Assembly (NCBI GenBank): GCA_964247055.1 | Contig: OZ176054.1 | Span: 6,696,001 to 6,760,000 of the forward strand | Direction: 5' to 3' | DNA: 64,000 bases | DNA from: Paragordius varius | Taxonomy: Eukaryota > Nematomorpha | In this document: positions 23,870 through 35,325 of the stretch, one piece after another | Layout: each line of letters opens with the position of its first letter | Numbering within the stretch: position 1 is the first letter of the stretch | Notes under the pieces: model-generated | Told to the model about the DNA's origin: nothing | The model's database searches: none | The model's input: only the letters and a program-made list of their open reading frames with translations | Made by a program: the position numbers and the translations under genes

Positions 23870-24933
23870 GATAGATGCAAATTTTTCTGCCACTCGAGTT
23901 TTTTTTTAGTATCATTTTAACAGTAAATCTGAAATAAAAATTATAACTCGATGGAAGAATTTTGTATAATTTGATTTTTTTGATTATGCGCCCTCTTTAT
24001 CAAAATTTTACTAAAAAATGTTTTTATTTGAAAATATACAAGTAATGCCCATTTGTAATATATCATTCGAAAGAGTAATAAACACTCTATAAAATATATA
24101 CTAATATGTATTACATCGACCGTTAATATTGGACACAAAGAGCGACAAACGCGCAAAGCGAGAGCATTTTTTTAATTACTATATTTTTAAAACTAATGGA
24201 TGAAAATAGCTCAAACTTTGTTTAGATGGTGATGAATGTCCAAAAAAGATAACACAAGAAAGTTTTTTTGATTAAAACATTTTTTGTTGCTTTTATGTCA
24301 CTCATTTTGTTTTTTAAAAATTACCATCTCAATATTAATTTATTTTCTTTACGAGGCTGATAATTTCGAAATTTAAGGTATTTTTGATCTTTTATAGCCA
24401 TTATGTAATAAATTTACAGTTATAACTATGCATTTTAGTATCTACTAGGTAAAATATTTATGATAATAATATTTATTAAAAAAGCAAACCAAAAAAAGCT
24501 TTTTCAAACATTTTTTTTAAATTAAATACTAATATAACCCTAATAATTATATTAAAATAATTTATATGATTTTCAAATTAGTTTGTCTGTGAAAATTCTT
24601 GACTTATTTAAGGATTAAAAATTTTGCCATTTAAATTTAAATAACTTTTACATCCGATTGATTTAAATGACTTACTACCATTTAAAAGATGCAGTTTTTT
24701 GCGCTCTTTCGAATAATACAAAATACATGGCTTCATATCTAAAACTTAATTTTCGAAATTTCGAGTTTAATGTTAAATCGGGGCCAAAAATTATCGATAA
24801 ACTATAATATAAAAAAAATTCTTGCATGCTAGACAAATTTTCTTTTCGGATATACTATTTATGTACTTTAATGAATTAAATTTTAAATTTACAAGAATGG
24901 CAGTTAAAAAAAGTTAAAATTTGTTGTCTATTG
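23870..24933. mobile_element. PIF/Harbinger-like non-autonomous element, copy 2, inverted
   Basis: This is the reverse complement of 20304-21427 with modest divergence over its whole length. The right terminus is well kept (TTGTTGTCTATTG); the left terminus is eroded. TAA lies at both sides (23867-23869 and 24934-24936). With copy 1 it forms a 1.1-kb inverted repeat separated by 2.4 kb. Confidence 0.8.
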
Positions 24934-25168
24934 TAATTAATTAGGATTATTAGCACTCAAATGGTCCAAAATCATTACATGTTTAGGGACCAACTTGCAT
25001 TGAGTTATGATTAATCTTAAATTTTAAAAACCAACTTGAAAGGAACCGATTTGCTTCAAGATTTAAAAGGTAAAGGCAATAAAAGTAAGTTTGGAATTTA
25101 ATAATTAATATATATATTAAGATTTTAAATTTGGCTAATGAAAAAACAAACAGTTTATACAAGATAAA

Positions 25169-26642
25169 TCTATATATTTATAAAAATGGAAAATGCTGGC
25201 TTTGTGATCTGTTTCCGGAAAACCGGTAGACCCATTCAAATCCCAATATCAAAAAATATAATCATTAATGAATGCCCCACAATAACTTCGCCCTTTATTT
25301 GAATTAGAATTTCGGGCCCATTTCGTGTAAAAACGGGTTTTTTTGAAAACAGAGGTCCACAAAAATCGTGTCTTTGAGACAATTTTCTGGAAAACGTGTT
25401 GGACCATTCGATTTCCAATATGATTTTTTTACTTATCTTCGATTGCGCCGAACATAGTCGGCTCGCCTTTTTAATTTAGGCCCTCTTTTTACCCACTCCC
25501 CCCGTAAAATGCCATTTTTTTAAAAAAAATTGAGTTCACAAAAATATTTTTTTAATCTTTTTTTTCTCCCAAGGTATGAGACCGTAAAAATTCAATAAGG
25601 ATTCCCCTGCGGAAAGGCAAAAATTTTAGCAAAGGTTTTTTTGATGATAGCTGCTGGGTAAGGAGCTACCCGCGAAAAACTGAACCGTCATATCGAAATA
25701 GCGTGCTTTTGGGGCTAAATTTCAGAATACCTATCAGGCCAAATGAGTTCAATACCTGCTTAAAGTATTACCCGTAAAAAGTCAAAAATCTAAGCGGATT
25801 TTTTAAATTAGCCGTTAGGCCCTTCACGCCCTGAAAAATGCGCCACCATAGAATAATTTTTTTTTATTTCAATTTTTCCGAAAATTAATGAGAGCATATG
25901 GCATCAATCATAATTCCAGGTATTCTCTGTAAAAGGCAAAGATTTTAATCAAGGCATTTGTATCAGGCTCTGGGTAGGGAGCTACCCGCCAAAAACTGCG
26001 CCACTATATAAAAATTGAGTTATTTTGAAACTAATTTAAAACATATGCCATATGAGCTCATTTAAAGTTTGAAATATTACCCGTAACTATTAAAATTAAG
26101 GTCAGGTCTTTTTTATTAGCCGTTAATCTGGGGCCTTTATGACCTAAAAATACGCCATCATATAACGATTATTTAGTGTTGAGGTATTTTTTCGAATAAC
26201 CCATGAGACGATGGTCTCAAAGATGATTCCAAATATTTTCCCTATAAAGGCAAAAAATTTAACTTAGCGCTTTTTCCATATAGGCCTATGGGAAGGGGTC
26301 TACCGGTTTAAAACTGAGACGCCATACAAAAATGGCATGGCTTTGGAGCTAATATTCAAAAAACTTAAGAAGCCATACGAGTTCAATAAAGGCTTTAAAT
26401 ATTATTCATAAAAATGTAAAAATTATAGTATAGCGGTTTTTTCCGTTAGCCGTCAATTTGGGGCTTTTACACCATTAAACAATATATCAGATGAATGCAC
26501 CGTTTTGAAAATCCTAATGAGATCATAGCTATTAGTTTCGAAATAATCCACATATATGGACATTTTATTGTCCCTTTAAATAGCCCCCCCCCCCAGAAGT
26601 TCGAAGGACTTGCTCGGGCGCTTAGTAGCACATTTAGGCTAG
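25169..26642 (+). mobile_element. Longer non-autonomous Helitron with internal module array
   Basis: It opens TCTATATATTTATAAAAATGG after an A. It ends in a degraded hairpin region (AGTTCGAAGGACTT near 26597) followed by CTAG before T. The first 400 bases and last 150 bases match the short copy at 18352-18913. Between them, about 25590-26470, lies a series of related modules of about 300 bp that the short copy lacks. No Rep or helicase is encoded. Confidence 0.85.
25590..26470 (+). repeat. Three tandem modules of about 300 bp inside the Helitron
   Basis: Each module carries in order: a GGCAAA-TTT-AA block, GGGTAGGGAGCTACCCGC or a variant, an ACTG-GCC-AT block, GAGTTCAA or a variant, a TATTACCCGTAA block and TTAGCCGTTA. 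Starts are near 25590, 25920 and 26225. The third copy is the most diverged. In the short Helitron the same junction reads straight from GAGACCGT to TAAACAATAT. Confidence 0.7.
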
Positions 26643-26688
26643 TAATTTATATAAATTAAGGATTTTAGAAACGACTATATCATTGATT

Positions 26689-26733
<45 letters not shown>

Positions 26734-28094
26734 ATATACATGTGTATATATGTAATTATACTCTATATTCAAATTAGATCTATTTGAACACCATACCCAT
26801 AAAAATAATTTTTTTCACCATGAATCCATCCCCTATAAAAACCCCTGAATAAAAAGCTTTAAACTAATTAGCTTATGCAGATTATAATGGACTATGCTAT
26901 TTTTAAATAAAATACTGGAACAATTGAAACTAAATTAATTGATGTTTTAGTTATTGTTAATGCCACAGTTCCAACATGTTCAATAATCATGCCTTATAAG
27001 CCCATTGAGCGAACTAAAAAATATTTATGCCAGACTAAAAAATGGATAATTTTTTACGGCATAACATGACAAAGGCTCGGTTAATTTAATATGATTTAAA
27101 ATCAATTATCATTTGAATCAAATATTATTATATATCAAAATATTGTTTTTATTTAACATAAAAAATTTGGCTTTTCAAAATACTTACGTCTGCTGTATTA
27201 ACGTATGTATATGTACTTTCAAAGGATAACGTACTTTGTGAAAAAAAAAACATATATAAAATTACGTTTTATTTTAACTTTTTATATAGTATTATTGAGA
27301 TATGATCATGTTTTTAGCCCTTATTCTTATTTTACTAAGTATCTTTCATTCAAATTATGTTTTTATTAAGATGTTGTAAATGTTTCTGGCCTATTCACAC
27401 CGAATAGTTTATCAGGTAATATTTAATATGGCAAATATTACGTAAATACTGTGATGGCGAAATCTTGCTAATCGAATATATTTAAAATAACTCTTCATCG
27501 TATTTTTATCCTTCTTAAAACGATAAAGAGATTTAATTATTTTATCATCTGCTATATCCACGACTTTTCTTGGCTTAGGAATAAACATAGAAATGTATAT
27601 AATTTTCTCTTTTTATACTAACCACGTTGATCATGGTAAACTAAGCAAATGAGCACATACAAATTATTGACAACGAGTAGCAAAAAATACAAAATAATTA
27701 AAATAATATAGGAAAAAAACCATTATGTCTTACATGAATGTTATAATAGTTTAAGTTTTTTATCGCAAAATTTTGGAAGTAAATAATATATAGAGTAGTT
27801 TTTAATATTTGAAATAGAATGTGAATATCTATAATTGGTTATTGCAATTATCAAAAACGTCCTAGTTATTAACTTACTAGTTTATTTGGTAGAGTCAATT
27901 TTAGATAATTTGTAAAGAGGTTGGTTGGAAATTATTTTTACTTATTATATCAACAGAATATAGGTTATGTTACTTTTACTATAGTGCATTCGGTTGTCAC
28001 ATAAACTCACTTTCGAAGACATAATTTTGAAAAAGTGTGAAACCGGTTTTGTTTTAAATATGTAAATATTTTCTATTAATTTATTGTACGCCAG
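26643..28094. other. No gene seen; TA microsatellite
   Basis: A TA-dinucleotide run lies at about 26691-26729. The rest is AT-rich and unremarkable. Upstream exons of the gene at 28095-32158 could lie here, but I could not find them. Confidence 0.4.
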
Positions 28095-31000
28095 ATTTAT
28101 GTCGAATTCAAGCGACACAAGCAATAAATCTCACAAGATTGGCATCAGGATTCAGGTAATGATTTTTTTGCAATGATAAATAGAATTTTTTTTGACCACA
28201 ATCCAATAGTTTCACGGGAAAACAATTTAATATTGTGGAAAGTCCCTTTACACCTTGAAATAACACCGGTTGATGAAATTAATCGGAAATATATGCCAAA
28301 CCTTCTCATGTTTCAGGATATAGAAAAAATTTTAAAATTTTTTGGTTCTCCCGTATTATTTATTATATTCACCATGCATACTTTTAGTTTTATATACGTA
28401 TACCGGCACATGATTTTTATTATCTTAAATTGTGTGCCATATCCAATCAAACATTAGGTACAGTGTTTGGTACTATTTTGCCGATTCGAAATGAGATTTG
28501 TATAAATCTTTCTCCATACCTTACACAACCACCTATTACAGAAATTAAAGCGGTTTTTAGTTAAATCATAACTAATTTATTGCATATTACATGAAATATT
28601 TTTAAAAATTTAGATGAATAAAATAACACTTAATTGATCAATAGATCATTTTTTTCCAAAGAAACAGAATCACTGACATGCAAGTTTTTGAAGAGTATCA
28701 AAAAATAAATGGCGATTTTTCCCTACTTGGGGTGGGTTTAGATAATCAACAGCGAAATATGCGATTCCTAAGTTCCTTGGTCCGTACCCAAGATGTGTAT
28801 GAAAGAACTGAAAAAATAATTAGTTTAGTGTTGGCAGATTGTTCTATTAATTACAATAGTAAAACTTTATAAATAATTACTTTTTTGAAGCCAGTTCCTA
28901 GCGAAGAGATGCCCAATTTATATTATTTTTTATTTAAAATAAAATATTGAAATTAAATAAATAACGTATAAATTTGGTTTTTCCGCAAATCATTTTGCCA
29001 TTTATTGGTTTATTATTCAAATCGCCGGTTAACTATTATGTAAATTAATGTTTTCACGTATAAAATAACGCAGCAGTTGTCAAAATAAAAAACACTTTAT
29101 CATATAATTTAGTCAATCTTATTCCCCATTTCCTGGCGTTGCCCGATCAAACTCACTTTTTAGGAAAAAGTATTTTTTTTTATTATTAAAATATATTTTA
29201 TATCCAAAATTTATTAAAAAAAAATTTTTATTTTAAATTTAAATATTCTCCTCCGTAAAAAATATATTTAGGTTTGTCGGTGTTAGAAAACTATGCTTGT
29301 CACCACATAAAAACATCTGGAATTTACAGCATTTATGCGGATAGAAATATTTATATTCGGTATATCCAATTAATTTTAGATTATATTATCAAAACTGTTT
29401 ATTAGTTTTAATATATATATATATATCATAGGCAAAATTCAGTTAATTCATTTTTTATATGTAATAAATGTAAAAATAAATTTGTAAATCAGGGTTTTAA
29501 CCAGCGTAAAGCCCCCTGGGAAACGCATTTTCAACCAAAATCCAGCGGGCAGCATTAATATATGGGGAATTAAATATAATTGAAACTTTTAAACACATGA
29601 ACAAATTTTAAATATCTCACCAATTTTTTCTAGAAAGAGTCAGTCAAAAATTGTTTGATATCCATGAATTTTACTAAAACTAATTTTATAAATAGCAATA
29701 ATTTGCCAATTATTTCGTATTTATTTGGTAATATTAAGTTTTGTTTATGATATTGTTTCAAAATCGTTTATATGTTGTTTTTGATGTACTCAATGATAAT
29801 ACCTTTCTAAAACCAAACTTAACACTTTCCTTTAACCTTAACCCTTATATATACCATTTACAATTCAATTTCACCCTTAAACAATTCAAATTCCCCCTTG
29901 AACAATTCAAATTCACCCTTGAACAATTCAAATTCACCCTCGAACAATTCAAATTCACCCTCAAATAAAATATGTTTTTTAAGATTAAAAATTACCTATA
30001 TTTTATATATTTTTAAAAAATAAAAATTTTGTTTTAAATTAAAATATTACTGAAAAAATAATAAACTATACCATAAACATATATTTCATATTAATAATGA
30101 GTTATATTAGTTAAAAAACACCTAATTTATTTTTAGGGTGAATTTAAATTGTTCAAAGGTGAATTCGAATTGTTGGAGGGTAAATTTGAATTGTTTAAGG
30201 GTGAATTTGAACTGTAAATGGTATATTCAAACTCAACACATTAATTAATTACTTTTCACTTAAATGCAAATCATGATTTATTATGTCCTTCGATTCAAAT
30301 TAGGATTATTGACCACCCGTTTATAGAATGTGTTGAAACATTTGAAAAGTTTGCACTTTTATAACATTGTTGCTCCAAAACATGAAAAAAAGATTCAAGC
30401 AAAATGACTTGATATTACGTATTTTATGGATAAACCTGAAGGCAAAAATTTAGTCAACATATGAGTTAGCTAATGCTAATTATATATATTGCAAATTATT
30501 TCTCCATAGTATGTAAAGAGGATATTTTGCAAAAATAAGTTTGAAAAAAAATGGGTATGAAGTAGTATTGGCTTAATTCATATTTTTATTTAGATAAACT
30601 TTTGCCAAAATTTAAATTGGCACAGGAGCATTTTGGTAGTTTTTGATCATTAATGTCAGGTTACCCCAAAATTGATATGTAAATATTATTTTAAAGCCTT
30701 TTAAGTGTTTAATAAGCATATTCTTTGATTTTTATAGTATTAATTTTTAGATTATAAGCCAAAATATTTTAGTGTTATAATTATGTAAACCAACGCTTTT
30801 TTAAATCGACACTTTAATATTTACGGAATTTAAAAATTGAGAAAAGCGAGACGACTATGTTCGGCGCAATCGAAAATAACTAAACAAAAATCATATTTGA
30901 AATTGGATGGTCCAACACGTTATCCGGAAAATGGTCTCAAAGACACAATTTTTGTGGACTTCTGTTTTCAAAAAACCCGTTTTTTACACGGGGTGGGCCC

Positions 31001-32158
31001 GAACCGGGGGCCTAATTCAAAAAAAGGGCCAGGCTATTGTCGGGGCATTTATTAATAATAATATATAATTTTGATATTTGGATTTGAATGGGTTTACCGG
31101 TTTTCCGGAAACAGATCACAAAGCCAGCATTTTCAATTTTTATAAATATATAGATTATTTTCAACATTAACCAAGTACCAATTATCACAAATATATAGAT
31201 ATGTCCCAATAATTGTTGAACACAATGAAACCGAATTATTTAAAACTCTTGAACTCAAAGTGCAAGCAAAATTTGTTAAATCACGAAAGGTTAATTCAGA
31301 AGAATACATTGTGTTCTTTAACTCTTCCTATGATAATATTAGCGATTATGCTAAAGCCTGGCCAGGACTTATAGCTAAAGGAACGGTAAAATCATTTTTA
31401 AAATGTTAAAAATATAATTTATTTACCAAGATATAAAAATATTTTTAAAAATTAATTGATACTATATTATTTTTATGGCGGCAACCCCATTTAATATTTT
31501 TCTAAATATAGTATAATTTATCAATGGACAGCTCGACGACGAATAATGAATGTTATATGTCCATTATTAATTTGGATAATGGTGATGAGATAAAATATAT
31601 AGTCCCAATTTCAACCAAAGTATATAGTTAGTTGCATTTATCCAATTTACTTTTTTTAGTAAAATTATGTACTTACTGAGTTAAAAGACCCTATAATGTG
31701 GTAATTTTTTATTATTAGCATTATGCATTGACTATAATCAATAATGTTATTACACAATTAGATAAATATAAAAATGTAATAAGATTTGAAAAAGTATGAT
31801 AATTTTTTTTATTTATATATTGGTCATAAAGTTTTTAATTGTTATTTATATCAGTATTTGACTTCATCTATATAAAGAACGATTAAACAATTCATACTCT
31901 ACTTTTTATATATATGAATGTCTTTGATTTTTGCTTGCTTAGTTAACATTTTCACAAATCAATGATCGACTATATTTGCAATTGGAAACAATGGAAGCAA
32001 AATCAAAAGCTTTTTTTTCACGCCATTTGGTGACCGAATATCATTGTGATTTACCGACAACCGTGGTCCGTAGAAATAATGGGGATTATCATTTTAGGGT
32101 TTGGAACGAAGATCCCTTCACAATATCCAAATTTATAAGAACGTGTGAATTTGTTTAA
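28095..32158 (+). CDS. Unrecognised multi-exon gene (3' part of a protein of at least about 325 residues)
   Basis: Coding blocks with compatible splice sites and phases are at 28095-28155, 28184-28344, 28458-28552, 28645-28796, 31199-31385, 31512-31619 and 31943-32158 (stop TAA). The last four are strongest. GT/AG borders keep frame throughout, composition is less AT-skewed than the flanks, and an AATAAA follows at 32176. Visible blocks include FFDHNPIVSRENNLILWKVP, VFGTILPIRNE, ITDMQVFEEYQKINGDFSLL, SDYAKAWPGLIAKGT and the C-terminal FRVWNEDPFTISKF. No signal peptide or membrane span is evident. I do not recognise the family and propose no function. The 28-nt gap between the first two blocks and the third-to-fourth junction are uncertain. 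The 5' end is not found. The intron at 28797-31198 is filled with mobile elements. Confidence 0.6.
29485..29575. mobile_element. Possible end of a decayed hAT-type MITE
   Basis: CAGGGTTTTAACCAGCG is followed by a CCCCCTGGG and CCAGCGGGCAGC island, similar to the GCGGGC islands near 16176 and 60208. Only one end is visible, and no duplication can be shown. Confidence 0.2.
29849..30226. mobile_element. Foldback-like element with 21-bp iterons (type 2), clearest copy
   Basis: It is bounded by TATACCATTTACA on the left and TGTAAATGGTATA (read with one mismatch) on the right. The left arm (about 29865-29965) has five consecutive 21-bp units built on AACAATTCAAATTCACCC. The right arm (about 30137-30215) has the same units in reverse complement (GGGTGAATTTGAATTGTT). 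The central 170 bp is AT-rich and non-coding. The left arm can be read as a perfect seven-residue peptide repeat, but only because of the 21-bp period. It lies inside an intron of the gene at 28095-32158. Confidence 0.8.
30289..30678. mobile_element. Non-autonomous inverted-repeat element (family A), copy 3, diverged
   Basis: The left end TTCGATTCAAATTAGGATTA matches the left ends at 7216 and 10499, and the interior shares TTTGCAC and CAAAAAT stretches. The right end is eroded (TTACCCCAAAATTGATATG). It lies in the same intron as the foldback-like element and the Helitron fragment. Confidence 0.55.
30838..31154 (-). mobile_element. Helitron fragment, 5' part, inverted
   Basis: Read on the minus strand from 31154 it starts TCTATATATTTATAAAAATTG and follows the 5' region of the Helitrons at 18352 and 25169 for about 315 bp, then stops without a 3' hairpin. 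Its 5' end lies 45 bp upstream of the exon starting at 31199, so it supplies the DNA next to that splice acceptor. A 72-codon frame across it is incidental. Confidence 0.75.
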
Positions 32159-32175
32159 CAAATGTTTGTAATGAA

Positions 32176-32181
32176 AATAAA
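32176..32181 (+). promoter_or_regulatory. Candidate polyadenylation signal AATAAA
   Basis: It lies 18 bp after the TAA of the unrecognised gene and supports 32158 as a true gene end. In DNA this AT-rich such hexamers are common, so the support is modest. Confidence 0.4.
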
Positions 32182-33219
32182 ACAAAAATTGATTATCTAA
32201 TAATTACATACAAAGAAACTAGTTTGGTTTTACTCCTTGGTTTTTGTATACATTTAAAGAAATATAACCCCATTATATGATGGTATCTAAATATTCGCAT
32301 TTTAAAAGCTTTTTATATTATTTTAGAGTGTATTAAAGGCTTCTATGCTAAAAATATTTTTTTCCAAGGAAAAGTTTGTAAATATTTTATGTTAGACCCT
32401 TTACAATATCTGTTTTGAACAAAATAATTCAGGTACTTATAGAAAATATTAAGGTTAATCGCTAATGGTGCACATGGTTGTTTAATATGTCTAATATCCA
32501 GTTTTTTGATAGAAAATTAACTTAAATTTGTTATGATATTAAATTAGATTAAATAATTTTACACATTATTAAAATACGTAATCAAGCGGGTTATCAAAGC
32601 AATTTTTTTAGGAAACTTTAGTTATCCATGTCAAATACGCCCAGCCAAACCTTTAAAAATGTCCATTTCGGTTGCATCCGTATTTACCAAACAAGGAAAT
32701 TGCTGTTTTTAACAAAAGTTTGACAATATGCCGTATGAAAAAACAACTGATTGTATTAAAAGGAATCGATTCCCAAAAAATATTTTCTTTATTATGGTTT
32801 AGAATTTATTTTGCCATCATAAGGTTCTATTGTCACTTTTTTAAATTTAATAGCACATATTATTTTGGTTACAATGATAAAATGTAGATAAATGTAACTA
32901 ATAAATAAATTTTCTAACTAATTTCTTTAAAAATATAAGTAAATAAAGAGACAATATTGTGAACAAAATAAAGAAATAAGGTTAACTTTATAACAAAGAT
33001 TATAAAAAAGAAAATAATATATTTTATTATTGAAACCGTTCGGATCTACAGTTCCAATTATAATACATATGATTTCTAAAATTTTGAAGTTAAAAAGAAG
33101 CCTTGGATCCATTTTACGAAAATATCATAATTCTTAACCGATATTAAAGGTATTAATTCTTAATAAAATTTTGATATTAATAAATATTTTATCCATATAA
33201 GTGTTCGTATATCCAATAT
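32182..33219. other. No gene seen
   Basis: A 71-codon frame at 32672-32887 looks slightly less AT-biased but has no recognisable similarity or convincing splice partners. Confidence 0.4.
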
Positions 33220-33221
33220 TA

Positions 33222-33490
33222 ATATATATCATTACAGGTCAAATTCACCCTTAAACAATTCAAATTCACTCTAATTCAAATTTATCCTAAAATTATATTT
33301 TAAAAAAAATGAAATTACATTTATAATATTGAAAAAACTATGCCATAAACAAATAATTCATATTGATAATGAATTAAAGCCCTAATACATAAAATATTTT
33401 TACTGTGAATGTGAAATATTCAAGGGCAAATTTTAATTTCCAGGGAGAATATTGTTCAAGGAGAAAATTGAAGTGGAAATGGTATATATA
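33222..33490. mobile_element. Foldback-like element, type 2, diverged copy
   Basis: The left side carries CAAATTCACCCTTAAACAATTC and related pieces of the 21-bp iteron. The right end reads GTGGAAATGGTATATAT, matching the shared terminus of this element group. The centre shares ACTATGCCATAAAC with the copy at 29849-30226. Iterons are fewer and decayed. Boundaries are approximate. Confidence 0.6.
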
Positions 33491-34702
33491 TTAAATTTTC
33501 TACTGGAGAAATATTTTTTTAATTATGTTATTCACCTAGCAAAATCCAAAAACATAAACAATTCGAATGAGCTCTATCTTTTGAAGTGGTTTTCAGTGCA
33601 AAACCCTATCAAATTAAAAACTTTTAACGATTAGTGTAGGGATAGGTGAGATAAGTCAAAGGAAGATAATTATTTTATAAGCCAAGAATTTTTTTAACAC
33701 ACAAAAATGTTTTTTAAACGTTTTTCTGTTCTTAAAATTATATATTTCAAAGAAAAAACCAATATGTATTTTTTTTGGCTTTGAGATATGAATATATTAA
33801 ATTGGCGACAGGCATTTTTACCAAAATATAATCCCATTATTATGTATGTGTCTGCATGGAACAAATATATCGTATTCTAAATTGTTATTAAAATTAAAAG
33901 ACTCCAAAGTAACAACATACCTATATTGAAATATATGAGGTGTAATTATATATATATATATATATACTGTGTATCGTAGCGTTTAACCAAAAACAAGTAA
34001 TATCTGAAAATCAAATGGACAAAAAGAATTATATAGATTTTAACATACTGACTATACCTAGCTATTTATTATTTATATACTCTCCAAAAATAATTGGAGG
34101 TAGGACAGTCGCCAAATAAACGTTGACAGTACAACTCCTTAATATTAAGATTAGAGACAACTAATTGAGTGTGCTCAAAATTAACTTGGAAATTATAAAT
34201 AACACCCCTAAATATACCCAAAATTTTTATATACCTAAGAAAAATTGCACCATTTTTTTGTTTTGTCCTACGCTTTTATGTTACAAGGGTGCAGCTACTA
34301 AATGCTTAATCTTGATCTAGTAGAAAATAAAATTATTTAAATATAATTATAAAAGGCCACGTAAGATTAATTATGTAATGTTGATTATTTAAACATATTT
34401 TGATGGGACATATGGGGAAATTTTCGAGTTTTCCATTTATATGATTTATTTAGCCTGCAATTTAATGTAAATATGTTTAGATGATAAATATAATAAGTGT
34501 TGAAATTAATTTTAACGTTATTTCATATAAAAATTTACAAATATATAGGGTCGAATTTTTTATTCAATAAAAAAATAGATGAGGTCTTAAGTTAAAAGTT
34601 GTGTGATTTATTTTGTTGAGATTAATGCATAATAGGCTAATTACAAATAAAAATAATATTTCATAATATTAAATGCTTGAATATCTGTAAAGGAATATTT
34701 AT

Positions 34703-34734
<32 letters not shown>

Positions 34735-35325
34735 TAGTAATATTTTATTGATCTATAGCTGAGTCACACTTTAAAATTCTCCGGTGTGTTCCGCTTTCCC
34801 CTAACGTTAATTAAATCTATTTTGCAAATATAATTGGAATTTGATTGAGAAGTGGTACATATTTCGGTAACCTAAAATATAAACCTCGTATTTTGTTTGT
34901 TATAAAAACCTTATGACGATCAGAATTTATCTCAAAGATAATTTTGATGTCATGCGATTATAACCATTTCCTTTTTTATAAATAAAAGTATAGATACTCT
35001 GAAAACAAAAATACTAAAATAGATAATCTCTCTGTGATTCCGTATAAAAATAAAATGATCATTAATTATTACAGATCATTCAGAAGTGTAAAAATTAAAG
35101 TCAAATATTTTTTAAGGGAACATCCTTTTCAAACCAACGTTTCCATAAGCTACTTAATTACAATTATAAATTATATAATTGAGTGTATTAGGTTACTCTA
35201 TTCTCTTTTTATCCAAAATGGCAGTAATAAAATTAAGTTCAAAAAGCATATTTATCTTAAAATAATACTTGGTTTTTTGGTTTTTATATCTTTTTGTTTA
35301 ATTTTAATTTTTTCTTTACAGTTTA
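33491..35325. other. No gene seen; TA microsatellites
   Basis: TA runs lie at about 33948-33966 and 34708-34734. An open stretch at 35034-35480 overlaps the mariner left end and is not a gene. Confidence 0.45.

Noticed and set aside
28101-28155. Short frame starting ATG (MSNSSDTSNKSHKIG) as the first exon of the unrecognised gene
   Set aside because: Its phase at the GTAATG donor does not fit the next block, whereas the overlapping frame does. It remains possible if another acceptor is used.
29741-29968. 75-codon frame with a perfect seven-residue repeat
   Set aside because: The peptide repeat follows from the 21-bp DNA iterons of a foldback-like element, whose mirrored arm at 30137-30215 shows that the repeat is a DNA feature.
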